DNA of 64,000 nt from Paenibacillus azoreducens (GTDB lineage Bacteria > Bacillota > Bacilli > Paenibacillales > Paenibacillaceae): assembly GCF_021654775.1 (NCBI RefSeq), contig NZ_AP025343.1:2571501-2635500 (forward strand). The letters are read 5' to 3'. The translations under genes and the position numbers were made by a program. Every line of letters begins with the position of its first letter. Positions within the stretch are counted from its first letter, which is position 1. Below the pieces are notes generated by a model. It saw nothing but the letters and a program-made list of their open reading frames with translations. It was not told the origin of the DNA and ran no database searches. Below are positions 44,924 through 53,749 of the stretch, piece by piece.

Positions 44924-46000
44924 ATGAGCAACCATCGTGTACTTAAACTGCGTGAAGCGATGCAGCAAAAAAATGTGGAGGCGCTGTTCGTAACAAGCGC
45001 CATCAACCGCCGTTATTTGACGGGATTTTCAGGTTCTTCTGGTTATGTGCTGATTACGATGAATGACGCGTATCTGCTGACCGACTTCCGTTATATGACC
45101 CAGGCGACGCAGCAGGTGAAAGATTTCCAGGTTGTCGAACATGTGCAGGGGGTTTCGGCTACAGTAAAAGAATTGCTGGCTTCCGCCAAAATCGGCAAGC
45201 TTGCGTTTGAACAAGATGATGTATCATTCGCCGCTTACAGTACATATGCGGAACAGCTTAAGCCGATTGGGCTTGTGCCGGTTTCGGGACTGGTGGAACA
45301 GCTGCGGATGTTCAAGGACGCGGAAGAGCTGAAAATCATGCAGCGAGCCGCCGATCTTGCCGACGAAACTTTTAAGCATCTCCTTGGTTTTGTGAAAACG
45401 GGCATGACCGAACGCGAAGTTGATTTGGAGATGGAGCTTTTCATGCGTCGTCATGGCGCGACTTCTTCCTCGTTCGATACGATTGTCGCCTCCGGAGAAC
45501 GCTCCGCAATGCCGCACGGTGTGGCCAGTGAACGCGTGATTGCTGGCAATGAGCTCATTACGTTTGATTTTGGGGCGCTGCTCGATGGCTACTGCTCGGA
45601 TTTGACCCGCACCATTGCCGTTGGCAAGCCGGATCCGAAGCTGAAGGAAATCTATGACATTGTTCTGGAGGCCCAGCTTCATGCCCTTGAGCATATTAAA
45701 CCCGGAATGACCGGCCGCGAAGCCGATGCACTGGCCCGCGACATCATTGCGAAATATGGTTATGGCGATCAGTTCGGCCACAGCACGGGGCATGGTCTCG
45801 GCATGGAAGTGCATGAAAATCCGCGCCTTTCCAAGGTGAGCGATGATATCCTGAAGCCTGGAATGGTTGTAACCGTTGAACCTGGTATATACCTTTCAGG
45901 CCTCGGCGGCGTCCGCATCGAAGACGATATTGTGATCACTGAGACGGGAATTACGATTTTGACGCATTCGTCGAAGGAATTTACCGTATTGCCGGTGTGA
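44924..46000 (+). CDS. pepP: Xaa-Pro aminopeptidase, M24B (YqhT-like)
   Basis: A 358-aa metallopeptidase with an N-terminal creatinase-like domain (1-130) and a pita-bread catalytic domain. The dinuclear metal ligands are visible: Asp in FDFGALLDGY, Asp in CSDLTRT, His in HSTGHGLGMEVHE, Glu in VTVEPGIYL and Glu in VRIEDDIVIT. It removes N-terminal residues preceding proline. The adjacency to efp, which relieves proline-stretch stalling, is conserved in Bacillales. Confidence 0.95.
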   Translation: MSNHRVLKLREAMQQKNVEALFVTSAINRRYLTGFSGSSGYVLITMNDAYLLTDFRYMTQATQQVKDFQVVEHVQGVSATVKELLASAKIGKLAFEQDDVSFAAYSTYAEQLKPIGLVPVSGLVEQLRMFKDAEELKIMQRAADLADETFKHLLGFVKTGMTEREVDLEMELFMRRHGATSSSFDTIVASGERSAMPHGVASERVIAGNELITFDFGALLDGYCSDLTRTIAVGKPDPKLKEIYDIVLEAQLHALEHIKPGMTGREADALARDIIAKYGYGDQFGHSTGHGLGMEVHENPRLSKVSDDILKPGMVVTVEPGIYLSGLGGVRIEDDIVITETGITILTHSSKEFTVLPV

Positions 46001-46037
46001 TTGACGCAATATATATTTTATTTTAGGAGGCATTTTT

Positions 46038-46595
46038 GTGATTTCAGTTAACGACTTTAAAACAGGCCTTACGGTAGAAGTGGATGGCGATATTTTTACC
46101 GTTCTTGATTTCCAGCACGTAAAACCTGGCAAAGGTGCGGCATTCGTTCGCTCCAAGCTGAAAAACCTGCGCAATGGCAACACCGTGGAGCGTACGTTCC
46201 GTGCCGGTGAAACAATCGGCCGCGCAATCATCGAAAACCGCGGAGTTTCGTATCTCTACGCCAGCGGACAAGATCATACATTTATGGATAACGAAACTTA
46301 TGACCAGTTCACGCTTGATAGCAAGCAACTGGAGTGGGAACTCAACTTCCTGAAAGAAAACATGAATGTAAACATTGTCAGCTACCAAGGAGAAATTCTC
46401 GGTATCAATCTGCCGACGAGCGTTGAGCTGAAGGTTGTTGAAACAGAACCTGGCATCAAAGGCAACACCGCGACCGGGGCCACCAAAAATGCCAAGGTGG
46501 AAACCGGTCTTAACGTTCAGGTTCCGTTGTTCATCAACGAAGGCGACGTGCTGCTGATCGATACCCGCGAAGGCAAATACATTTCGCGCGCGTAG
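46038..46595 (+). CDS. efp: Elongation factor P
   Basis: A 185-aa factor that relieves ribosome stalling at polyproline. Begins [20 protein letters not shown]; the KOW-like domain carries Lys32 in the loop KPGKGAAF, the residue that is post-translationally modified in B. subtilis EF-P. Two OB domains follow, with conserved [11 protein letters not shown]. The GTG start at 46038 follows TAGGAGGC. A strong terminator closes the unit. Confidence 0.98.
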   Translation: MISVNDFKTGLTVEVDGDIFTVLDFQHVKPGKGAAFVRSKLKNLRNGNTVERTFRAGETIGRAIIENRGVSYLYASGQDHTFMDNETYDQFTLDSKQLEWELNFLKENMNVNIVSYQGEILGINLPTSVELKVVETEPGIKGNTATGATKNAKVETGLNVQVPLFINEGDVLLIDTREGKYISRA

Positions 46596-46631
46596 TGTTT
46601 TTCACGCTATAGCGGGCTACCTTTGACTTTT

Positions 46632-46678
46632 AAAAAGCTGCCTCAAATGGTCCATGGATCGTTTGAGGCAGCTTTTTT
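46632..46678 (+). terminator. Terminator after efp
   Basis: AAAAAGCTGCCTCAAA (46632-46647) pairs with TTTGAGGCAGCTTTTT (46662-46677), followed by T. Perfect stem. Confidence 0.93.
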
Positions 46679-46792
46679 GCGTTTGTGGGAATTTCCTTCT
46701 CCACGCTAAAAACTGCTTCCCAAAAAAATTCTGCCTGCTTTATACTGTGTTTATGTATTCCGGGAAACCACCCGCCCTGCCGGCCCAAAAAA

Positions 46793-46813
46793 AGTCTACC
46801 TATCCGGTGGACT
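46793..46813 (-). terminator. Possible leftward terminator upstream of lysC
   Basis: AGTCTACC (46793-46800) pairs with GGTGGACT (46806-46813, one G-T). Seven A on the left side give a T-run when read on the minus strand. No minus-strand gene enters it from the right nearby, so its role is unclear. Confidence 0.4.
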
Positions 46814-46879
46814 TTCGTATTATACTAATTTAAAGCGTGAAATAGACATTTGCATAAATGAGTGGGGAGTGAATCGAAG

Positions 46880-48133
46880 TTGTCACTGTACGTCATGAAA
46901 TTCGGGGGCAGTTCCGTAGGAGATACCGAGCGGATGAAACGCGTTGCCAAACGCATCGTTGAGAAACAAGATGAAGGACATCAATGCGTTGTGGTTGTGT
47001 CCGCCATGGGAGACACCACGGACGACCTGATCGATCAGGCTAAACTTCTCAATCCGGCGCCTCCGGCACGGGAAATGGATATGCTGATGACGACCGGAGA
47101 ACAGATTTCAATATCTCTGTTGTCGATGGCCATTCACCAGCTCGGCCGCAGCGCCGTTTCGATGACAGGCTGGCAGGCGGGTTTTCGCACGGAACCCGTA
47201 CACGGCAAGGCTCGGATCACCAATATTGTTCCGGAACGCGTGCAAGCTGCTCTTGATGAGGGGCAGATCGTCATTGTAGCCGGATTCCAAGGCATGACTG
47301 AGGACGGGGAAATAACGACTTTTGGCCGCGGAGGTTCGGATACGACGGCGGTTGCGCTTGCGGCAGCCATTCAGGCGGATGTATGCGAGATTTATACCGA
47401 CGTGGACGGCATCTATTCGACGGATCCGCGCATCGTCAAGTGCGCGCGCAAACTTAAGGAGATTTCCTATGACGAAATGCTGGAGCTCGCCAATTTGGGA
47501 GCTGCTGTCCTGCACCCGCGGGCAGTGGAATACGCCAAGCATCACAAGGTGCATCTGGTGGTCAGATCCAGCTTTAACTATAACGAAGGCACAGCGGTTA
47601 AGGAGGAAGCTAGCGTGGAACAGGGAGTAGTGGTAAGCGGTATCGCTTATGATAAAAATGTGGCGAGAATCAGCATTCTCGGCGTGGAAGACATACCGGG
47701 TGTTCTGGCCCAGGTATTCGGAGCGCTTGCAGAGGCTTCGATAAATGTGGATATTATTGTGCAAAGCGGCGTACAGGACGGCAAAGCCGACTTCTCCTTC
47801 ACGACATCCTTGTCTGAAAGCAAACAAGCGCTGGACGTGATCCATGGCCTTAAATCCAGACTCCCGTATCGCGAAGTAACATCCGAAACCGACTTGGTAA
47901 AAGTTTCTATTGTTGGTGCCGGCATGATCAGCCATCCGGGCGTGGCGGCGCATATGTTTGACGTGATTTCCAAGCAGGGTGTCAGCATCAAGATGGTAAG
48001 TACCTCGGAGATCAAAACTTCCTGCGTGATCGAAAACAGCAAATTGGAGCAGGTCGTTCAAGCGCTGCATACCGCTTATAACCTGGATACCGATGCGCAA
48101 GTTTTCGTTGGCGGACCACAGGTAAGACGCTAA
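46880..48133 (+). CDS. lysC: Aspartokinase (LysC type)
   Basis: A 417-aa enzyme phosphorylating aspartate at the start of lysine, threonine, methionine and diaminopimelate synthesis. Kinase domain opens MKFGGSSVGDTERMK and has TFGRGGSDTTAVALAAAI; two ACT domains (from about residue 255) bind the feedback effector. Start: GGGGAG at 46864-46869 is 10 nt before TTG 46880; GTG 46862 overlaps the ribosome binding site. No lysine riboswitch is recognised in the 200-nt leader, unlike B. subtilis lysC; a TATACT -10 lies at 46821-46826. A terminator follows. Confidence 0.94.
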   Translation: MSLYVMKFGGSSVGDTERMKRVAKRIVEKQDEGHQCVVVVSAMGDTTDDLIDQAKLLNPAPPAREMDMLMTTGEQISISLLSMAIHQLGRSAVSMTGWQAGFRTEPVHGKARITNIVPERVQAALDEGQIVIVAGFQGMTEDGEITTFGRGGSDTTAVALAAAIQADVCEIYTDVDGIYSTDPRIVKCARKLKEISYDEMLELANLGAAVLHPRAVEYAKHHKVHLVVRSSFNYNEGTAVKEEASVEQGVVVSGIAYDKNVARISILGVEDIPGVLAQVFGALAEASINVDIIVQSGVQDGKADFSFTTSLSESKQALDVIHGLKSRLPYREVTSETDLVKVSIVGAGMISHPGVAAHMFDVISKQGVSIKMVSTSEIKTSCVIENSKLEQVVQALHTAYNLDTDAQVFVGGPQVRR

Positions 48134-48170
48134 AGTCAGACCGCATTTAGCGGATGTTTTTCATAATCTA

Positions 48171-48205
48171 AAAAAAGCCTGGAGCATAAAGCTTCAGGCT
48201 TTTTT
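48171..48205. terminator. Terminator between convergent lysC and comB
   Basis: AAAAAAGCCTGGAGC (48171-48185) pairs with GCTTCAGGCTTTTTT (48191-48205). A and T tracts on opposite sides allow use from both directions. Confidence 0.88.
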
Positions 48206-48247
48206 GGCGTTTGGCTGCGAGTACCTGTGTGGACTAAAGGATACCGA

Positions 48248-48964
48248 TTAATAGAGAGGCGTTAGAATCAAATCCTTTTTGGTGATCGGTACGACCGGAA
48301 CTGTGTCGATCCCCGTACAATATTCCACGTCATGGGCAAAGCCTAGCTTGACGAGCTGTTTGGCAGAAGCACCTTCCATGACGGTCTCATACAGGTTATG
48401 ACGACACTGCCGGTAGGCAAGCTTCATTGCCGCCCCCAGATCGTTTAGGCGCACTGGCTTACCCAGATGAGATTCCAAGGCATCGATAATCATACCTGCA
48501 CATAAACCGTCTTCCAGCGAAAATTCATTTTTACAGCCTGCACAAAGCAAAATAACATCTCGTTCAAAGTTTGCCAGGGCGGACGCACAGGCCGTACCGT
48601 TCATAAATGATGCGGCAAGCAGCCGGGATGCGCGCTGCGATTTCAGGAGGCCGCGGGTTCCGTTTGAGGTCGTGAGCACAACGAGCTTGCCTGCAACTTC
48701 CTCCGACATATAGTCATGGGGAGAATTGCCTGCCTGAAACCCGGGAATCTTCTTGTAATAGCGTTCTCCGCCGACAAAAGTATGTTTACTTCGTTTACTT
48801 TGGGCCTCGGGGACGGTTTCAACGGGAAGCAGGCCGCAAGCACCCTTGGCTAACGCCGTAATCATCGTGCTTGTGGCGCGCAGCACATCGATCACAACCG
48901 CGCTTTTCTGTATAAAATCCTCCGATCTGATATCGTCCACATTGGCAATCACATCCACCCGCAT
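48248..48964 (-). CDS. comB: 2-phosphosulfolactate phosphatase family protein (ComB)
   Basis: A 238-aa protein of the ComB family (PF04029), which dephosphorylates 2-phosphosulfolactate in methanogens and gives sulfolactate in spores of some Bacillales. Conserved segments: MRVDVIANVDDIRSEDFIQK, VVIDVLRATSTMITAL, VGGERYYKKIPGFQAGNSP and LTTSNGTRGL. ATG 48964 follows AAGGAGG on the minus strand; longer upstream frames lack a ribosome binding site. It lies alone between lysC and yqhV. Confidence 0.88.
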   Translation of the reverse strand: MRVDVIANVDDIRSEDFIQKSAVVIDVLRATSTMITALAKGACGLLPVETVPEAQSKRSKHTFVGGERYYKKIPGFQAGNSPHDYMSEEVAGKLVVLTTSNGTRGLLKSQRASRLLAASFMNGTACASALANFERDVILLCAGCKNEFSLEDGLCAGMIIDALESHLGKPVRLNDLGAAMKLAYRQCRHNLYETVMEGASAKQLVKLGFAHDVEYCTGIDTVPVVPITKKDLILTPLY

Positions 48965-49131
48965 GGAAAAAATCCTCCTTAAGCCCTTATATGTTCGGAT
49001 CTCTATCAGCCTCTTCCGGCCGCAGAGATTTGTAACTTTAAAGCTAATATATGCAGCAGATTTGGAAATGTTCCGCAAGGCTTTCTTTTAAAAGATATCT
49101 AAAAAGAGAGAGTGCAGCATAGCTATATAAA

Positions 49132-49233
49132 AACGTCTACTGACGTACTTTCAAAGAAGAAGGACCGCTTTTAGCTGAAGTTTTTCTTGCGATATCAGGA
49201 TGCGTTTCCCGGCAGTTTACGTTTTCTGATATC
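49132..49233 (-). repeat. Two-hairpin repeat of about 100 nt, copy 2
   Basis: Read on the minus strand it parallels 4011-4112: stem GATATCAG (49233-49226) with CTGATATC (49198-49191), then GCAAGAAAAACT and a degenerate second hairpin (CAGC/GCGG). GATATCTAAAAA occurs on the plus strand at 49094-49105 and again at 49228-49239, bracketing the element. It lies just upstream of yqhV. Confidence 0.65.
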
Positions 49234-49265
49234 TAAAAAAATGGTTCGTAAGGAGGTTTCCCTCA

Positions 49266-49529
49266 TTGGACAAGTTCGTAATCAGTATGGCAACGCTGCG
49301 CATGATTTCCGGCACCATCGAAATCGCGGCGGCACTGTTTATGTTAAGGCTGGCACAAGTCGATAAGGCGCTTGCGGTAAATTCGCTGCTTGCTATTGTA
49401 GGGCCCACGGTCCTGATCCTGACGACTTCGATCGGGCTGGTGGGACTCGCCGACAAACTTTCATGGGGAAAGATTGCTTGGATCTTCGCAGGGGTATCCT
49501 GTCTCTTAATCGGAATTTTAAAAAAATGA
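49266..49529 (+). CDS. yqhV: Small membrane protein YqhV
   Basis: An 87-aa protein with three hydrophobic segments (ISGTIEIAAALFMLRLAQV, LLAIVGPTVLILTTSIGLVGL, IAWIFAGVSCLLIGIL). It matches the B. subtilis YqhV family by sequence and by place directly before spoIIIAA. Function unknown. The TTG start at 49266 follows AAGGAGGTTT. Confidence 0.88.
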   Translation: MDKFVISMATLRMISGTIEIAAALFMLRLAQVDKALAVNSLLAIVGPTVLILTTSIGLVGLADKLSWGKIAWIFAGVSCLLIGILKK

Positions 49530-49540
49530 TAGATTCGGGC

Positions 49541-49570
49541 GTCATAAATTTGGAGTACAAGCATAAACAT
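49541..49570 (+). promoter_or_regulatory. Candidate sigma-E promoter of the spoIIIA operon
   Basis: GTCATAAAT (49541-49549) and GCATAAACAT (49561-49570) resemble the sigma-E -35 and -10 boxes (ATA-type and CATAnnnT). The spacing is slightly short. The spoIIIA operon is sigma-E driven in B. subtilis. Confidence 0.35.
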
Positions 49571-49670
49571 GGAGGTATAAAACATCTACTAGACTATAAA
49601 ACGCAAAGATTACGCGATTAAGAGAAGACAGCTTGGGGGTGGTCTTATTACGAATCCAAACTGGCTCGAA

Positions 49671-50639
49671 TTGTTTCCCGACCGGATCAAGTCCATCCTG
49701 CTGGAGCTTCCGCGGGATCATCTCGCAAGGCTCGAGGAAGTCCGCCTGCGTGAAGGCAGACCGCTCGAGGTGAACGAGTCGGGGGGACATCGTTTCGTAA
49801 CCGGTCAAGGGATGCTTACATTAGATGAGGACAAGGCGTACAGGCCCAGCCGGGATGACGGGCGCAGATTTTTGGATCTGATCAGCAATCATTCCTTGTA
49901 TACGCTCGAAGAAGAGCTCCGCAAAGGGTTCATTACGGTTCCAGGCGGACACCGTATCGGTCTTGCGGGCAGAACCGTTCTGTCGGGTGGCAAAGTGGAG
50001 CATATCCGCGATATCAGCGGCTTTAACATCCGGATCGCACGGGAGGTACGGGGCGCGGGGGATGAAATTCTGCCGTATCTCCGTGACGATAAAGAACGAA
50101 GAATCAAGCATGCGCTGATCATCTCCCCGCCGCAGCATGGCAAGACGACGCTCCTGAGGGATTTGGCCAGACAGATCAGCAGCGGAAAGATAGGGGAAGT
50201 GCCGCCAAGCGGATTGGGAATGAAAGTTGGCATCATTGACGAACGGTCGGAAATTGCCGGAAGCTTGCGCGGCGTCCCGACATTTGATGTTGGACCGCGG
50301 ACGGACGTGATGGATGCGTGCCCGAAAGCCGAAGGCATGATGATGATGATCCGTTCAATGTCCCCGGATGTTCTTATCGTTGATGAGATAGGACGGGAAG
50401 AAGATGCGGAGGCGGTCACTGAGGCGCTGAATGCCGGCATCACCGTCATAGCTTCGGCCCATGGCAGCAGTCTTGAAGAGCTTCAGAACCGCCCGGCCTT
50501 GAAGAGGCTGGCGGATAACCGGATGTTTGAGCTGTATGTTCTCCTGCACCGGAGCCGGGGAAAGACGGCGTTTCGCCTCATGGATCGGCAAATGCGGGTA
50601 CTGCAGCTTTCGGCAAAGGGGGAGGCTTGGCATGCTTAA
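49671..50639 (+). CDS. spoIIIAA: Stage III sporulation protein AA (SpoIIIAA)
   Basis: A secretion-type ATPase of about 322 aa for the mother-cell SpoIIIA channel that keeps the forespore active. Walker A ISPPQHGKTTLLRDLARQ, Walker B VLIVDEIGREEDAEA and ASAHGSS are present. Start uncertain: TTG 49671 lacks a ribosome binding site, while an in-frame ATT at 49647 (adding ITNPNWLE) follows GGGGGTGG and better fits the usual N-terminus; no ATG, GTG or TTG exists between. First gene of the operon; it overlaps spoIIIAB by 8 nt. Confidence 0.93.
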   Translation: MFPDRIKSILLELPRDHLARLEEVRLREGRPLEVNESGGHRFVTGQGMLTLDEDKAYRPSRDDGRRFLDLISNHSLYTLEEELRKGFITVPGGHRIGLAGRTVLSGGKVEHIRDISGFNIRIAREVRGAGDEILPYLRDDKERRIKHALIISPPQHGKTTLLRDLARQISSGKIGEVPPSGLGMKVGIIDERSEIAGSLRGVPTFDVGPRTDVMDACPKAEGMMMMIRSMSPDVLIVDEIGREEDAEAVTEALNAGITVIASAHGSSLEELQNRPALKRLADNRMFELYVLLHRSRGKTAFRLMDRQMRVLQLSAKGEAWHA

Positions 50640-51150
50640 ACTCTTTGGAGCGGTGCTCATTTTGCTGTCCGGAACGCTGGCGGGTTTTCATCAGGCGGCC
50701 CGGTTTGCGGCAAGACCGAAGCAGATCAGGGAATTGATTCTAGCGCTGCAGCGGCTTGAAACGGAAATATCCTACGGATTTACTCCTCTCCCCGATGCAT
50801 TCAGAAGGATGGCTGAACAACTTGGAGAACCGCTGCGGAGCATCTTTGGAAGCGCCTCGCAACATATGACATCGGGAAGAGGGATGACGGCCCAGGAAAG
50901 CATCCAGCGGTCCCTGCGCGAGAACTGGAAGCGGACCGCAATGAAGGCGCCGGAACGTGATATTTTGCATCAACTCAGCTTTACGCTGGGAACAAGCGAC
51001 AGGCAGGATCAGATCAAGCATATTGCCCTGGCCGCCCAGCAGCTGAAACATGAAGAAGCGGCAGCAAGAGACGAGCAGGCCAAATATGAAAAGATCAGCA
51101 GAAGTCTCGGGTTATTGATTGGAGCATTGATCGTCATTTTGATCTTTTAG
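50632..51150 (+). CDS. spoIIIAB: Stage III sporulation protein AB
   Basis: A 172-aa protein with an N-terminal helix (MLKLFGAVLILLSGTLAGF), a GspF-like helical middle (PKQIRELILALQRLETEISYG) and a C-terminal helix (GLLIGALIVILIF). Start ATG 50632 is inside the end of spoIIIAA, with GGGGGAGG upstream; the open frame extending further upstream is rejected. Confidence 0.94.
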   Translation: MLKLFGAVLILLSGTLAGFHQAARFAARPKQIRELILALQRLETEISYGFTPLPDAFRRMAEQLGEPLRSIFGSASQHMTSGRGMTAQESIQRSLRENWKRTAMKAPERDILHQLSFTLGTSDRQDQIKHIALAAQQLKHEEAAARDEQAKYEKISRSLGLLIGALIVILIF

Positions 51151-51164
51151 CGAGGTGCCAAGGA

Positions 51165-51368
51165 ATGAACTTTGAAGTGAACGCAATTTTCCAGATTGCG
51201 GGAATCGGCATCATCATTGCGATGATTCATACGGTACTCAAGCAAATGGGGAAAGAGGATATGGCTCATTGGGTGACGGTCATCGGCTTTGTCGTGGTGC
51301 TGTTCATGGTCGTCCGGCTGCTTGATAACCTGCTGCAGGAGATCAAAACCATTTTTCTGTTCCACTAG
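51165..51368 (+). CDS. spoIIIAC: Stage III sporulation protein AC
   Basis: A 67-aa membrane protein with two helices (IAGIGIIIAMIHTVLKQMGK and WVTVIGFVVVLFMVVRLL), the family's standard size. A probable membrane component of the SpoIIIA complex with SpoIIIAD. Confidence 0.95.
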   Translation: MNFEVNAIFQIAGIGIIIAMIHTVLKQMGKEDMAHWVTVIGFVVVLFMVVRLLDNLLQEIKTIFLFH

Positions 51369-51377
51369 GGGTTGCAT

Positions 51378-51767
51378 ATGGAAATTATACAGGTGGTGGG
51401 TCTTGGAATCATAGCTACAATTCTGATTCTGGTCGTCAAAGAGCAAAAACCGATGTTTGCTTTTCTGCTGGCTGCGGCAACAGGCGTCATGATCTTCATG
51501 TTCCTTATGGGGAAAATCGGCACAGTCATCTCGGAACTTGAGCGGATGGCCAGATCCTCCGGCGTCGAAATGATCTACCTTAAAACCATACTCAAAATTA
51601 TCGGTATTGCCTACATCGCCGAATTTGGCGCACAGGTGGTAAGGGATGCTGGACAGGAGAACATCGCTTCAAAAATCGAGTTGGCTGGCAAAATGCTGAT
51701 CATGGTGCTTGCTGTACCAATCATCGGCATCATTATCGAAACTGTACTGAAATTGCTGCCCTCATAA
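51378..51767 (+). CDS. spoIIIAD: Stage III sporulation protein AD
   Basis: A 129-aa, four-helix protein (IIQVVGLGIIATILILVVK; FAFLLAAATGVMIFMFLMG; a middle helix with EFGAQVVRDAG; LIMVLAVPIIGIIIETV). It follows spoIIIAC after 9 nt. ATG 51378 is preferred over TTG 51372. Confidence 0.95.
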   Translation: MEIIQVVGLGIIATILILVVKEQKPMFAFLLAAATGVMIFMFLMGKIGTVISELERMARSSGVEMIYLKTILKIIGIAYIAEFGAQVVRDAGQENIASKIELAGKMLIMVLAVPIIGIIIETVLKLLPS

Positions 51768-51785
51768 AAGAAAGTGGGAATACCC

Positions 51786-52973
51786 ATGCTTGAAATTAAG
51801 CGGCGGGATCATCGGCACTTCATCATTTTTCTGGTTTTGTTTTTGCTGGTAGGGACAACTCGGGTGTTCGCGACTTCGCCGGCCGATGAATGGATCAAAC
51901 AGCAGGCGGAAATGTTGCCGAAAGATCAGGTGGAATCTTACTGGGAAAACTTGATGAAGGATTACGGAGGTTTTTTCCCGGATCAGAAAGTTCCTTCCTT
52001 TATGGATATATTGCTTCCCGGTGGTGAAAGCTTCAACGTCAAAAGCGTGTTATCAGCCTTGGGTTCCTTTATGTGGCATGAAGTGGTGTATAACGGAAAG
52101 CTGCTGGTGACCATCGTGATGCTGAGCATCATGAGCATGATTTTGGAGACGCTGCAATCGGCTTTTGAACGAAAAACCGTCAGCAAAGTTGCATATTCGC
52201 TGTGTTACATGGTCATTATCGTTTTAGCCATCAACAGTTTTAATGTGGCGATCGGATACGCCAAGGAAGCGATCGACCGCATGATCGATTTTATGATGGC
52301 CATGCTGCCGCTGCTGTTCGCGCTCCTTGCATCCATGGGCAACGTGGTCACGGTCTCGGTAACGCATCCGCTCATTATTTTCATGATCAATACCGTCGGG
52401 ACGCTGATTTATACATTGATTTTTCCCCTTCTTTTCTTTTCGGCGGTACTGCATCTCGTCAGCTCGCTATCCGATAAATACAAGCTCACGCAGCTGGCGA
52501 ATCTGCTCCGCAACATCAGCGTAGGGTTTCTCGGCGTGCTGCTAACGATTTTTTTGGGAGTCATTTCGGTCCAAGGGATTACCAGCTCGGTTACCGACGG
52601 AGTCACGATCAGGGCGGCTAAATATGTATCGGGCAGTTTCATCCCGGTTGTGGGGAAAATGTTCGCGGATGCCAGCGATACAGTCATTTCTGCTTCACTG
52701 CTTATCAAAAATTCCATCGGTCTGGTTGGAGTTATCATTATCCTTTTCCTATGTGCATTTCCGGCTGTCAAAATATTGGTTCTTGCTCTCATTTACAATG
52801 TCTCGGCCGCCATTATGCAGCCGCTGGGCGATTCGCCGATCACAACCTGCCTGGAAACGATAGGGAAAAGCATGCTGTACGTCTTCGCCGCATTGGCAGC
52901 GGTCGGACTGATGTTTTTTCTGGCGATCACGATCATGCTTACGGCGGGGAATGTGACTGTCATGATGAGGTGA
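51786..52973 (+). CDS. spoIIIAE: Stage III sporulation protein AE
   Basis: A protein of about 395 aa with a signal-like N-terminal helix (FIIFLVLFLLVGTTRVFA), a short extracytoplasmic segment and a series of about seven helices, as in B. subtilis SpoIIIAE (399 aa). The probable translocation pore component of the complex. The start is either ATG 51786 or GTG 51774 (four more residues). Confidence 0.94.
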   Translation: MLEIKRRDHRHFIIFLVLFLLVGTTRVFATSPADEWIKQQAEMLPKDQVESYWENLMKDYGGFFPDQKVPSFMDILLPGGESFNVKSVLSALGSFMWHEVVYNGKLLVTIVMLSIMSMILETLQSAFERKTVSKVAYSLCYMVIIVLAINSFNVAIGYAKEAIDRMIDFMMAMLPLLFALLASMGNVVTVSVTHPLIIFMINTVGTLIYTLIFPLLFFSAVLHLVSSLSDKYKLTQLANLLRNISVGFLGVLLTIFLGVISVQGITSSVTDGVTIRAAKYVSGSFIPVVGKMFADASDTVISASLLIKNSIGLVGVIIILFLCAFPAVKILVLALIYNVSAAIMQPLGDSPITTCLETIGKSMLYVFAALAAVGLMFFLAITIMLTAGNVTVMMR

Positions 52974-52988
52974 GGAAGGAGGCGGAAG

Positions 52989-53732
52989 ATGAGCTGGCTT
53001 AGCGGTTGGCTGAAAGAAATCATCATGGTGGTGCTGCTGGCTACCTTCGTGGATCTGATCCTCCCAAGCAGGTCCATGGAGCGTTACGTCAAGCTGGTAT
53101 TGAGCCTTCTGATATTGCTCACTCTTCTTAGCCCCTTGATCAAATTGCTGACGGAAGCGACAGACCTCAAACTTGCAGGCGCTTTTAACCGGATTAATCA
53201 ACAGTCCGGAGCCGCCGGACCAAGCCTTAGGCAAATTATGAACCAAGCGGACCAGATGAAAAGCCGCCAGCAGCAGCAGTCGCTGGAATGGGCCGCAAAA
53301 GAAGTTGCCGCGCAGATGAAAGAGCAGGTTCAAAAAGAAAGCGGCAAGCGCGCCGCTTCCGTCAAGGTAGTCCTGGGCATGCAGGAGGGGCGTGAAGCCG
53401 GGGGATCGGGCGGCCAACCGTATATCAAAGCGGTTACCGTGGTTTTGCAGCCTGAAGAAAAGCCCTCTTCAAAGCAGGATCAACCAGAGGGTTCGGAACC
53501 TTCCGGAGATATCGGCATCGAGCCTGTGAAGCCCGTGCAGGTTGAGGTCGATATGAATGAGGACAATCATTCGGACTCCGGGAATGCTCCTGCGAAAACA
53601 GCGGGAACGGCCATAGACGACGACAGCGGAGAACAGGCAAAAGCCATTAAAAGGATGCTGGAAAACAACTGGGGGATCGAACAGGAATCCATCGTGGTCC
53701 AAACCGGGCCGTCGGAGAACCGCAAGCTTTAA
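52989..53732 (+). CDS. spoIIIAF: Stage III sporulation protein AF
   Basis: A 247-aa protein with two N-terminal helices (IIMVVLLATFVDLILPS, YVKLVLSLLILLTLLSPLIKLL) and a C-terminal ring-building-motif-like domain facing the intermembrane space. A Ser/Gly/Glu-rich insertion (about residues 155-215) makes it longer than the B. subtilis protein (about 206 aa). The ribosome binding site GAAGGAGGCG precedes ATG 52989. Confidence 0.93.
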   Translation: MSWLSGWLKEIIMVVLLATFVDLILPSRSMERYVKLVLSLLILLTLLSPLIKLLTEATDLKLAGAFNRINQQSGAAGPSLRQIMNQADQMKSRQQQQSLEWAAKEVAAQMKEQVQKESGKRAASVKVVLGMQEGREAGGSGGQPYIKAVTVVLQPEEKPSSKQDQPEGSEPSGDIGIEPVKPVQVEVDMNEDNHSDSGNAPAKTAGTAIDDDSGEQAKAIKRMLENNWGIEQESIVVQTGPSENRKL

Positions 53733-53749
53733 TAAAAGAGGTGATAAGC

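Noticed and set aside
46678..46879. Lysine riboswitch before lysC
   Set aside because: I looked for the L-box core and large five-helix layout and saw only one short hairpin; the space is also tight.
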